NCBI GenBank assembly: GCA_040902885.1
Contig: JBBDWK010000094.1
Location: 17,047-81,046, forward strand
DNA from: JBBDWK01 sp040902885
GTDB taxonomy: Bacteria > Acidobacteriota > Terriglobia > Bryobacterales > Bryobacteraceae
Length of the DNA stretch: 64,000 bases
Direction: 5' to 3'
The notes under the pieces are model-generated. The model was given only the letters and a program-made list of their open reading frames with translations, made no database searches and was not told the DNA's origin. A program made the position numbers and the translations under genes. Positions 1 through 7,499 of the stretch are shown one piece after another (the first letter of the stretch is position 1; each line of letters begins with the position of its first letter).

Positions 1-918
1 GAATGGACGCTGACCGCTTCGCGTCCCCTGGAGCGCCGCGAGTTCATTCGCAACAACGAGATCGTGCAAGCCCCGACGGAGTCCGAAGCCCGCACGCGCG
101 AACCGAACTCCATCACGCTCGGTTCGGGCGAAGGTTACGTCGCCACGCTGTTCGACTGGAAGCTGGGCCAGAATCGTCACGACAGCGAGGGGCGGCCCTT
201 CCGCGCCGGGAACGGCCGGAATCACGACTTCCGCTTCCTCACCGCTTACATGGCCTATGGCCTTCCGAAGGGCTTTGAAGTGTCCGCGCTGGTGCCGTAC
301 CTCTGGGGCAAGGAATTCTTCCTTGACAACCCCAACGGAAACTTCACCCACGTTGGGCTGAACGATATCTGGGTCACGGTGCGCAAGCAGCTTCTCTACA
401 ATTCCGTGCTCCCCCTGGGTTTTTCCGCCGAGTTCAAGTTCCCCGAAGCCACCCGTCACGCGGACCGCTGGCTAGGCGAACTACGGCACGATATCTGGCT
501 TTCGCTTTTCACCGTAAAGGCGGGCACGAACTGGTGGGTGGCGCCGAAGTTTGGATACAAGTGGCGCGAAGGCGCATTCTCCGACGAACTGCCGTACTCC
601 GTGGATACCGGTTACCGGCCGCCGTTCTCTCACCGCCTCCGCGATGTTTACGTGAAGACCGTCTTTAATGGAAACTTCAGTCTTCGCAACGACAGCCCGC
701 GAGGGCCGAAGGACCGCTTCGGCAACATTTCCCTCGCCGCCCAGCCGGACCACTACTTCACGTTCAATCAAGGCGCCATGCACCGCATCGGCTTTGGGGC
801 CGGCTTCCGCATCATCCGCAACTGGAACGTGGAGTTCATTAACCACGAGTACCTTGCGACGCGTAATAATAATGCATATCAGCGCGACTGGACAATCGGC
901 TTGTCGCGCTGGTTCTAG
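1..918 (+). CDS. Outer-membrane beta-barrel protein, 5' end missing
   Basis: The frame is open from the first base of the window, so the true start and signal peptide lie upstream; about 305 codons are visible. The protein has many alternating polar/aromatic stretches with short turns, and it ends in Arg-Trp-Phe, the aromatic C-terminus expected of proteins inserted by the Bam complex. It resembles the loosely defined 'phenol-degradation MetA-like' or putative transporter barrels that are common as orphan genes in Acidobacteria. No catalytic motif is visible and the substrate is unknown. The next gene starts 12 bp after the stop on the same strand, so the two may be cotranscribed. Confidence 0.6.
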   Translation, partial: EWTLTASRPLERREFIRNNEIVQAPTESEARTREPNSITLGSGEGYVATLFDWKLGQNRHDSEGRPFRAGNGRNHDFRFLTAYMAYGLPKGFEVSALVPYLWGKEFFLDNPNGNFTHVGLNDIWVTVRKQLLYNSVLPLGFSAEFKFPEATRHADRWLGELRHDIWLSLFTVKAGTNWWVAPKFGYKWREGAFSDELPYSVDTGYRPPFSHRLRDVYVKTVFNGNFSLRNDSPRGPKDRFGNISLAAQPDHYFTFNQGAMHRIGFGAGFRIIRNWNVEFINHEYLATRNNNAYQRDWTIGLSRWF

Positions 919-930
919 TTCTAGACGAAT

Positions 931-1269
931 ATGAAAACTTTAATCATCTTCTTCGCCTCGGTGAGCATGGCTCTCGCATCCGGCACCATCACTCCGGGAG
1001 GGCGCCCAGGCAGTAACCGCTGCGCCACTTCGTCGATGGACGGGCGCATTCTGGACGTCGATGCCGAAAACGGGCAAGTGTCGCTCGATTCGAAAAAGCA
1101 TGGCAAGAAAACCTTCAAGGTGTCCGAGAACACGGTCTATCGGATTCCTGGCGCAACCAAAGAGGAGATCAAGAACGGGCCCATGCTCAAGATCATGCCG
1201 CAGGCGGAGGCCAAGATCATCTACTGCAGACAGGACGAGAGCGTCGTCGAGATCAAGGTAAAGAAGTAG
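931..1269 (+). CDS. Small secreted protein of unknown function
   Basis: 112 residues. It begins with a short basic-hydrophobic signal peptide, cleavage probably near residues 16-17 (ALA-SG). The mature part is lysine-rich and predicted to be mostly beta strand (GRILDVDAENGQVSLDS then KTFKVSENTVYRI), like small DUF5666/OB-like periplasmic proteins. Two cysteines (in NRCATS and IIYCRQ) could form a disulfide. It starts 12 bp after the outer-membrane barrel gene and may be its cotranscribed partner. I do not recognise a defined family. Confidence 0.55.
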   Translation: MKTLIIFFASVSMALASGTITPGGRPGSNRCATSSMDGRILDVDAENGQVSLDSKKHGKKTFKVSENTVYRIPGATKEEIKNGPMLKIMPQAEAKIIYCRQDESVVEIKVKK

Positions 1270-1393
1270 CCTAGCACCGGGCGCGTACAATATCTCGATA
1301 GCCTTCGCCTATCAGATCCTCGCGGCTGCTTCGGCGGCCGGATACGCCTGCGCGGTACGCCTCGTCCGCAGTGACAACACCACTGCGGATTTC

Positions 1394-2590
1394 TTGCGTT
1401 TCTTCACCATCTTTTTCCTCCTCGCGGCGCTTTGGGGCATAGCCCTTTCCCTGGCGCGCCGGTCTCCCCCCGGGCTCACCCAACTTTTCGCCTGGGGTCT
1501 CCTCTTCCGCCTGATTCTGATTCCAGCGGGCATGTCGTTCGAAACCGGGCAGTATCAACGCCTTCTGCTCTACGACGACGATATATGGCGCTATCTCTGG
1601 GAAGGCCACGTTTGGTCGGCCGGCGTGAATCCCATGCAGGTGCCGCCCGCGGAGCTCGAAGAGTACGATCTGGAGTTGCGCGATCCCGCCCTTCATCGCG
1701 CTCTGTTCGCGGACCGGCAGTGGAGCGAAAACTACGACAACATTGGTTACCGGGAGATTGCTTCGCCGTACCCGCCTATGGCGCAGGCCGTGTTCCGTCT
1801 CGCGCACCTGCTCGATCCCGGAAGCATTCCTGTTTTCAAGCTGCTCATGATCGCCTTCGATCTGGGCGTCGCGTGGCTGTTGTGGCTTCTGACGCGGGAC
1901 GGCTTCGTGGTGCTCGCGTGGACATGGAATCCGCTGGTGGTCAAGGAATTCGCGGGGTCGGGCCACATCGACGCCGTGCTCGTTTTTCTTCTGGTGGCCG
2001 CCGTACTGCACGCGCGCTCGCTGGGGAGCATCTGGCTGGCTCTGGCCGCACTGGTCAAACCAGTTCCGCTGCTGCTGGCGCCGGCATTCTTCAAGCGCGG
2101 CGGGATCAAGGCCCTGATAGCGCCCATTGGAGCCGCCGCCGCGATCCTGTTTGCGATGCCCACCGGAATGCGGGACTACGCGCGGCACTGGACGTTCAAC
2201 GCCGCGTTGTTCCGTCTGCTGCCGGTGGAGCGCGATGCGGCGATGATCATCGGAGGGGTCGCGCTGGCCCTGCTGACCGCCTGGTGGTTCCGGCGGGACG
2301 ACCGCTCGGAGGAGATGCTTACGCGGCAAGCGGTCTGGCTGATTGGCGCGTTCCTGCTCGTCACGCCGATGTTCGGCCCGTGGTACCTCACGTGGATCAT
2401 TCCTTTTGCCGCGATCCGGCGGGCATGGTTCTGGCTGGCGCTCTCCGCGACCATCTTCCTCTCCTACCATGCCTATCTGGAGTTCCGGGAACTGCCGCTC
2501 CTGGTCGCGATGGAATTCGCGATCCCGCTGGCGGTCTACCTCTGGCTGCGCCGCGACGCGTCGTTAAGGCCCCAGTCGTACGAAAAATAG
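1394..2590 (+). CDS. Polytopic membrane glycosyltransferase (GT-C, GT87-like)
   Basis: About 398 residues with roughly ten hydrophobic segments. Between the first and second segments is an acidic stretch, YDDDIWRYLWEGHVWSAGVNP, whose DD...RYLW-G...G-NP pattern is typical of GT-C enzymes that use polyprenyl-phosphate sugars (GT87/mannosyltransferase group) to glycosylate lipids or glycans on the outer face of the inner membrane. The acceptor cannot be told. The first ordinary start codon in frame is TTG at 1394 with no visible Shine-Dalgarno; the frame stays open back to 1262 and encodes a plausible extra hydrophobic helix, so the N-terminus is uncertain. The 3' end overlaps the convergent DUF547 gene by 55 bp. 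Confidence 0.7.
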   Translation: MRFFTIFFLLAALWGIALSLARRSPPGLTQLFAWGLLFRLILIPAGMSFETGQYQRLLLYDDDIWRYLWEGHVWSAGVNPMQVPPAELEEYDLELRDPALHRALFADRQWSENYDNIGYREIASPYPPMAQAVFRLAHLLDPGSIPVFKLLMIAFDLGVAWLLWLLTRDGFVVLAWTWNPLVVKEFAGSGHIDAVLVFLLVAAVLHARSLGSIWLALAALVKPVPLLLAPAFFKRGGIKALIAPIGAAAAILFAMPTGMRDYARHWTFNAALFRLLPVERDAAMIIGGVALALLTAWWFRRDDRSEEMLTRQAVWLIGAFLLVTPMFGPWYLTWIIPFAAIRRAWFWLALSATIFLSYHAYLEFRELPLLVAMEFAIPLAVYLWLRRDASLRPQSYEK

Positions 2591-3309
2591 CGCACCTTCC
2601 AGATACCTTCACGGAGCGCCGCAGCATCCTGCGGCCTATACTTCGCGATGTAGCGGACCACGGCTTGCTTGTCCGGGCCGAAATCATCCTGGAACCAGTC
2701 GAAAATCTTGGATACCGAAATCTCCCTCTTGTTCCCGGTCACTTTCACGTTGCGGCCGTCGTTAAGGAACTCGCGGGCGGCGCGGTCGAGGTTCCCGTTA
2801 ACGTTCTCCGCCGTGAAGACGTCGCGCGGGAGCTTGGGACAACTCGAAGACGCACAAACGATGGCGAAGTGGATGCGCGGATCCTTGAACTCGTCACGAA
2901 TTGTCTTGTGCTCGATGTCGTCGAGGGAACGCCGCACGCCGCCCACCGGGAACTTGGTGCGGAAGAAGAACAGACCCCGGCCCACAAGGCCGCGCAACCG
3001 GTCCTTTCCCTTCGGATAGTCCTTTGCGAAAGACCAGAGCACCAGCGCGTTGTATGTGTTCAGCCAGTAGGCCAACGCGTGCTCGCGCGTGGGGAAAAGC
3101 TTCGGGTGGCTGTGGGGGCTGACCGCGGCGATCCGCTCTACGAAGGCGGAGAGCGGCGCGATGTTGTCACGCAGTTCGGCGTAACGCACCGTCCCGTCTT
3201 CAAGAGCGTACTCCTTCAGCACGGCGTCAAACGCACGGGTATCGGGCGGCGAAGGCTGCGTGGCACACAGCAGGCCGGTGAATGAGAACAGCAGTAGAAG
3301 AAAAGTCAT
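2536..3309 (-). CDS. DUF547-domain secreted protein
   Basis: 257 residues from ATG 3309. A signal peptide (MTFLLLLFSFTGLLCA) is followed by a DUF547 domain, recognised by ALAYWLNTYNALVLW and IHFAIVCASSSCPKL. DUF547 resembles papain/transglutaminase-like folds but its biochemistry is poorly known; the conserved Cys in CASSSCP and the His in IHFA are the likely functional residues. A TTG 33 bp upstream (3342) would overlap the preceding peptidase gene; I prefer ATG 3309, which begins 13 nt after that gene's stop and has AGGGGA just before it. The two genes almost certainly form an operon. The 3' end overlaps the convergent membrane glycosyltransferase. Confidence 0.8.
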   Translation of the reverse strand: MTFLLLLFSFTGLLCATQPSPPDTRAFDAVLKEYALEDGTVRYAELRDNIAPLSAFVERIAAVSPHSHPKLFPTREHALAYWLNTYNALVLWSFAKDYPKGKDRLRGLVGRGLFFFRTKFPVGGVRRSLDDIEHKTIRDEFKDPRIHFAIVCASSSCPKLPRDVFTAENVNGNLDRAAREFLNDGRNVKVTGNKREISVSKIFDWFQDDFGPDKQAVVRYIAKYRPQDAAALREGIWKVRYFSYDWGLNDASRRSQR

Positions 3310-3322
3310 TCCCCTTTTATTG

Positions 3323-5086
3323 CTATGGTTTTTGCGCGGCAAGATATTCGCCGACCGGCCGGAAATACTCGAGCATGGCGCGTGCGCTGATGTCTTCCCC
3401 CGTCTTCTCGCGGATCACCTTCCTCCAGTCCTGCGTCGCCCCCAGACTGAGCAGCTCCCAGAGCCACTTGCCTACATCTTTATTGCCGTAGTAATTGCAG
3501 TTGTGCGGGTCCTGCTTCAGGATTTTTTTGGCGATGTGATCGTGAAGCTGATATTTGATGACATACGCCAGGGCATAGTCGTAATATTGCGCGGGGTCGT
3601 CTATGACATGGGTCTTCGTGCAGCCATCGCAAAATTCCTCGCCGCGCGGCGCCGGCGGCTCAATCCCCTGATGCTGCCCAACCAGCTCCCACCAGCGCCG
3701 GTTAAACTGGTCCACCGGCAGCTTCTTTTCGTAGAGATCGTGCTCGAAGTGCGTCATTACACCCGCCGACCACGGCAGGAACACACCCGCCGAATCCAGC
3801 GCTTCGCTCAGCAGCCACTGGGTCTGATCGACTTTTCGGTCCTGGCTCAACAGCCCTACCTCCCGCAGATATGGCAACTGGCGCGAGGCGATGCCAATCA
3901 GATCGCCGACCGCCTCGTGAAATGCCCGGTTCGCGCCGCCGCGCAGCACGTAGGGCACGTTCGGATTCGAGTAGGCCATGTAGTAGTAGACATGCCCCAG
4001 CTCGTGATGGGTAGTCTCAAACCAGCGGAAATTGGGGGTCACGCTCATCAGCGAGCGCACGTCCTTGCCGGTGTCGATGTGCCAGGCGGAGGCATGCGTA
4101 TTTTTCTTGCGTTTCGAGCCGGGGGGAAGCTCGTAAAGATCCGACTTTTCCCAGAACGACTTCGGCAAAGCCGGCATGCCGAGCGAGGTATAAAAGCGCT
4201 CCGCCTGCTGCACGATCCACTCCGGTGACTTGCCGCGCATCAGGTCGTCCAGATCGACCGCTTCCACCAGCCCGGGCCACTCCTGCCCCCAGCGATTGCC
4301 CAGCCAGTGCGCGGGAATTTTCTCGGGCACGGGCTGTCCGTACCGGGTCGCCAGCTTGTGCCGGGCGTACCGGTGTAACTGGTCGTAGAGCGGCCGGGTC
4401 TCCTTCAGTATCCCGTCCATGAGTCCCACCATCTCCGCGACGCTCATGCCGTAATCGGCAACCTGCAAGTGGAAGAAGGAGGAGTAACCCAGTTCGGCGG
4501 CAACGCGATTGCGCAGATCCCGCAGTTCGGCGAGGCTCTGCTTCAGCGCCGGGCCGGTCTGCTTCGATACCTCCCAGACCTTGCGCCGTTCCGCCAACTG
4601 CCGGGAACGGTCGAGCGTGTCGTCGATCTGGTTCGGGGTCGTGGTCTTGACGCACTTTTCACCCTGGCGCTCCATGCAGAAGGTGAAGCCGTCGAGAATC
4701 GCGCCGGCCCGCGCTTCGGCCGCCACGCGCGCCTGGACGACATCCGGGATCGTACCGGGGAATTCGGCCGCGGCGAGGAGAATTTTGTCCAGCTGACGGG
4801 TGTCCAACTCGCTCAACCGCCCCTTCCCGAGAAACTGTTTGGTGTTGTCGATGATGTAGCGGCTGCCCCGGAATGCGGCGAGCGCACCGGTGGCGCCCAT
4901 GCGCTCGCCGGTATGCTGTTCGCTGACGTCCGTGGACGCCTTCCAGCTTGCCTCCGCGGCTACCGTGGAAACCTTCTGGTCCAGGTCGTTGTACATGTTC
5001 AGAAACCGGCGCGCGCTGGAGGAATCTCCGCCCGAGTTGGCGCAGCCTGTAAGAATCGCCAGCAGAAAAAACAGCAAACTTCTCAT
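3323..5086 (-). CDS. M2-family zinc dipeptidyl carboxypeptidase (ACE-like), lipoprotein
   Basis: 587 residues. The N-terminus MRSLLFFLLAILTGC carries a lipobox (LTGC), so the enzyme is probably anchored to a membrane on the periplasmic side. The zinc motif HHELGH (HEXXH) with following YYYMAY, and a downstream helix with HEAVGD supplying the third zinc ligand Glu, match peptidase family M2 (angiotensin-converting enzyme). Such enzymes remove dipeptides from the C-termini of oligopeptides. Length matches bacterial single-domain ACE homologues. I chose ATG 5086 over TTG 5095. TACAAT (minus strand, 5095-5100) lies 8 nt before this ATG, suggesting a nearly leaderless transcript. DUF547 follows in the same operon. 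Confidence 0.9.
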   Translation of the reverse strand: MRSLLFFLLAILTGCANSGGDSSSARRFLNMYNDLDQKVSTVAAEASWKASTDVSEQHTGERMGATGALAAFRGSRYIIDNTKQFLGKGRLSELDTRQLDKILLAAAEFPGTIPDVVQARVAAEARAGAILDGFTFCMERQGEKCVKTTTPNQIDDTLDRSRQLAERRKVWEVSKQTGPALKQSLAELRDLRNRVAAELGYSSFFHLQVADYGMSVAEMVGLMDGILKETRPLYDQLHRYARHKLATRYGQPVPEKIPAHWLGNRWGQEWPGLVEAVDLDDLMRGKSPEWIVQQAERFYTSLGMPALPKSFWEKSDLYELPPGSKRKKNTHASAWHIDTGKDVRSLMSVTPNFRWFETTHHELGHVYYYMAYSNPNVPYVLRGGANRAFHEAVGDLIGIASRQLPYLREVGLLSQDRKVDQTQWLLSEALDSAGVFLPWSAGVMTHFEHDLYEKKLPVDQFNRRWWELVGQHQGIEPPAPRGEEFCDGCTKTHVIDDPAQYYDYALAYVIKYQLHDHIAKKILKQDPHNCNYYGNKDVGKWLWELLSLGATQDWRKVIREKTGEDISARAMLEYFRPVGEYLAAQKP

Positions 5087-5094
5087 AAACCGCA

Positions 5095-5100
5095 ATTGTA
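5095..5100 (-). promoter_or_regulatory. Putative -10 box (TACAAT) of the M2 peptidase gene
   Basis: TACAAT on the minus strand is followed after 8 nt by the ATG at 5086. No good -35 hexamer is visible. If it is used, transcription would begin at or within a few bases of the start codon. Confidence 0.35.
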
Positions 5101-5127
5101 CCGGGGAACGCCGTCCTTTGGAGGCTA

Positions 5128-5133
5128 TATAAT
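5128..5133 (+). promoter_or_regulatory. Putative -10 box (TATAAT) of the small lipoprotein gene
   Basis: TATAAT lies 10 nt before the ATG at 5144 in the short intergenic region shared with the divergent peptidase gene. Transcription would start only about 3 nt before the ATG, and no Shine-Dalgarno is present. Confidence 0.4.
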
Positions 5134-5143
5134 AACGGGCGCA

Positions 5144-5602
5144 ATGAAGTCGCTCCTGCTGGTCTTATCCATATCCCTGCTGGCGTCCTGCTCGCGTCAG
5201 GCGGACTCGTCCGAACGCGCGGCGCTCGAAGAGCAATTTCGAAAATCGCTAACCGGAGCGGCGCTGGTGGGCAAGTTCACCAGCGACAGCGGCAGAATCT
5301 CCGACGATCGCTATGTGATTGAAAAGGTGTCCAAAGTGCAGGGGGACATTTGGCTGTTCCAGTCGCGCATTCAATACGGCGGGCGCGACCTGCCCATTCC
5401 GCTGCCCCTGACCGTGAAATGGGCGGGCGACACTCCGGTGATCACGCTGACCGACATGCCGATTCCGGGCCTGGGCACATTCACCGCCCGCGTGATGTTC
5501 TTCCGCGACCATTACGCGGGCACATGGAGCGGAAAGGATCATGGCGGGCAGATGTTCGGGAAAATTGTGCGGGAAGGCGGCGGGGACGCGCCGGCGAAGT
5601 GA
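5144..5602 (+). CDS. Small lipoprotein of unknown function
   Basis: 152 residues from ATG 5144; the same frame is open upstream but that part lies antisense to the M2 peptidase gene. The N-terminus MKSLLLVLSISLLASC is a lipoprotein signal with lipobox LASC. The mature part begins with a short helical region (SSERAALEEQFRKSL) and then looks like a beta-rich sandwich with a GTFTARVMFF-DHYAGTWSGKDHGG stretch. This pattern occurs in small exported proteins of Planctomycetes and Acidobacteria, but I know no function. The start of the divergent peptidase is 57 bp away. Confidence 0.65.
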   Translation: MKSLLLVLSISLLASCSRQADSSERAALEEQFRKSLTGAALVGKFTSDSGRISDDRYVIEKVSKVQGDIWLFQSRIQYGGRDLPIPLPLTVKWAGDTPVITLTDMPIPGLGTFTARVMFFRDHYAGTWSGKDHGGQMFGKIVREGGGDAPAK

Positions 5603-5605
5603 CGG

Positions 5606-6310
5606 CTACGCGAGCGTTTTCACCGGCTCCTCGCGCGCGTCAAAGCTGTAGCCGAAGCCGCGGACGGAGTGGATCAGCGCCGGGTTAGCCGGATCCTTTT
5701 CCACCTTTTGCCGCAGCCGCAGGATGTACACATCGACAGTGCGATCCGTGATGGCGCGGTCGTGGCCCCAGACGGCATTCAATACCTGCTCGCGGCTGAA
5801 CACCTGGCCTGCATGCGACATCAGAAACTCCAGCAAGCGGAACTCGGTGGCTGTCAACGCGACCGGATTGCCGTGGTACCGCACCTGGCAACTGGCGCGG
5901 TCCAACTCGATTCCGCCGGCCTTCAGCATCTTTGCCGGCGCGGCCTGGGTGCGGAACTGAAGCCGGATGCGGGCGATCAACTCACGCACGAAGAACGGCT
6001 TCACGATATAATCGTTGGCCCCGATCTCCAGACCCACGATGCGGTCGGTTTCCGATGCGCGCGCGGTCAAAAAGATCACCGGGATATGCGCCAGCTCGGC
6101 ATGATTCCGAATCCCTTTGCAGATATCGAGGCCGTCCGAATCCGGGAGCATGATATCGAGAAGAATGAGGTCGGGCCGAACCTGCCGGCACAACTCGATC
6201 GCGCCCTTACCCGTCTGCGACCCTTCAAGAAGGAAACCTTCCTTCTCGAGGTTGTACTGGATTAGGGCATACAAGTCGGAATCATCTTCGATCAGGACGA
6301 TTTTCTTCAT
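5606..6310 (-). CDS. OmpR/PhoB-family response regulator
   Basis: 234 residues. The receiver domain (about 1-120) has the acidic pair Glu8/Asp9-Asp10, phosphoacceptor Asp52 in LLDIMLP, Thr82 and Lys104 in VKPF. The C-terminal half (about 130-230) is a winged-helix DNA-binding domain with EFRLLEFLMSHAGQVFSRE and VRGFGYSF, as in PhoB/OmpR. No sensor kinase gene adjoins it, so it is an orphan here. The 82 bp before its ATG hold a 19-bp palindrome and 11-bp-phased GTTACAA repeats (6326-6358) resembling a Pho box, suggesting autoregulation. It is downstream of the sugar kinase on the same strand, and its stop is 3 bp from the convergent lipoprotein's stop. Confidence 0.9.
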   Translation of the reverse strand: MKKIVLIEDDSDLYALIQYNLEKEGFLLEGSQTGKGAIELCRQVRPDLILLDIMLPDSDGLDICKGIRNHAELAHIPVIFLTARASETDRIVGLEIGANDYIVKPFFVRELIARIRLQFRTQAAPAKMLKAGGIELDRASCQVRYHGNPVALTATEFRLLEFLMSHAGQVFSREQVLNAVWGHDRAITDRTVDVYILRLRQKVEKDPANPALIHSVRGFGYSFDAREEPVKTLA

Positions 6311-6325
6311 ACGGCTGAGTTTGAG

Positions 6326-6358
6326 CGTAACGCAGACTGCGTTACAAAGCCGTTACAA
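6326..6358. promoter_or_regulatory. Pho-box-like operator: palindrome plus 11-bp-phased GTAAC repeats
   Basis: A perfect palindrome GTAACGCAG-A-CTGCGTTAC occupies 6327-6345. CGTTACAA occurs at 6340-6347 and again at 6351-6358, exactly 11 bp apart, the spacing of PhoB half-sites. The array lies 16 bp before the ATG of the response regulator (which begins at 6310 on the minus strand), a position suited to autoregulation. The sequence is directly seen; the binding protein is inferred. Confidence 0.5.
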
Positions 6359-6392
6359 GGCTATGAACTCTGGGTGAAGCTCTGGGGGTCGG

Positions 6393-7475
6393 CTAGCGTT
6401 GAATTCGCGCCGAGCCGCCTTTTGCGAAGCTTCGCACCTGCTCCACGGTGGCCATGGTCGTGTCTCCCGGAAATGTGGTCAGAAGCGCGCCGTGCGCCCA
6501 TCCCAGCTTGACCGCCTCCTCCGCCGGCTCACCGGCCATGAGGCCGTAAAACAGCCCGGACGCGAACCCGTCTCCGCCGCCGACGCGATCGAGAACATCG
6601 AGCTCGCAGGTGGGAGCGACGTGAGTCTGGCCGTCGATCCAGGCGACCGCGCTCCAACTGTGCCGGTTGGTCGAGTGTACCTCCCTGAGGGTCGTCGCGA
6701 TGACCTTGATTTGCGGATACTTCTCCACTACGCAATCGATCATGCCAAAGAAGGCCGTCGGATCGAGCTTGGACTTGGCGGCCACCTCCGGGCCGGAAAT
6801 GCCCAGCCCCTTCTGCAGGTCCTCCTCGTTTCCGACCAGGACGTCCACGTTCTTCACGATGCGGTCGATCACCGCCACTGCCCGATCCTGTCCGCCGGAG
6901 ATCTTCCACAGCTTCTCGCGAAAGTTCAGGTCGAAGGAGACGATTGCGCCGGCAGCCTTGGCCGCCTGCATGCCCTCGACGATCACTTCCGCCGTCGTCG
7001 GGGAAAGGGCCGCGAAAATTCCTCCGCTGTGGAACCAGCGCACGCCGGAAGCGAAGATGGCGTTCCAGTCGAAGTCGCCCGGCTTCAGCCTCGCCGCCGC
7101 CTCGTTGCAGCGGTTGTAGAAGACCACGGGCGCGCGCACGCCCTGCCCGCGGTCGCTATAGACGGTGGCCATGTTCGGGCCGGTGACGCCGTCATGCTCG
7201 AACCGCTTGTAGAAGGGCTTGACGCCCATCGCCTTCACGCGCTCGGCGATGAGATCGCCAATCGGATAATCCACCATCGCGGAGACGACGCCGGTCTGCA
7301 TGCGGAAGCAGTCGGCCAGGTTGGCGGCGACGTTGAACTCGCCGCCGCTCACGTGTATCTGGCACTGGTGCGCCTTGCGAAAGGGGATGATCCCCGGGTC
7401 CAGCCGGTGGACGATGGCGCCGAGAGACAGAAAATCCAGCGCGCCATCCTGGCGAATATTCAGGCCGTACTTCAT
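6393..7475 (-). CDS. PfkB-family sugar kinase (2-keto-3-deoxygluconate kinase-like)
   Basis: 360 residues. It shows the ribokinase/PfkB fold: N-terminal VSGGEFNVAANLA substrate-site glycine motif, a central SFDLNFREKLW segment, and the C-terminal anion-hole/catalytic motif DRVGGGDGFASGL, whose Asp is the catalytic base. The DRVGGGD form is commonest in 2-keto-3-deoxygluconate kinases, which make KDPG for the Entner-Doudoroff pathway. The gene starts 24 bp after gnd on the same strand, which fits a shared role in gluconate/6-phosphogluconate metabolism. Exact substrate is inferred from motif and context only. Confidence 0.8.
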   Translation of the reverse strand: MKYGLNIRQDGALDFLSLGAIVHRLDPGIIPFRKAHQCQIHVSGGEFNVAANLADCFRMQTGVVSAMVDYPIGDLIAERVKAMGVKPFYKRFEHDGVTGPNMATVYSDRGQGVRAPVVFYNRCNEAAARLKPGDFDWNAIFASGVRWFHSGGIFAALSPTTAEVIVEGMQAAKAAGAIVSFDLNFREKLWKISGGQDRAVAVIDRIVKNVDVLVGNEEDLQKGLGISGPEVAAKSKLDPTAFFGMIDCVVEKYPQIKVIATTLREVHSTNRHSWSAVAWIDGQTHVAPTCELDVLDRVGGGDGFASGLFYGLMAGEPAEEAVKLGWAHGALLTTFPGDTTMATVEQVRSFAKGGSARIQR

Positions 7476-7499
7476 TCGATTTCTCCCTGTGACGTCCGG

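Noticed and set aside
1432..3285. Very long open frame running through the membrane glycosyltransferase and antisense to DUF547
   Set aside because: It is a GC-rich shadow: arginine/glycine/alanine-rich, with no family motifs, and it overlaps two well-supported genes.
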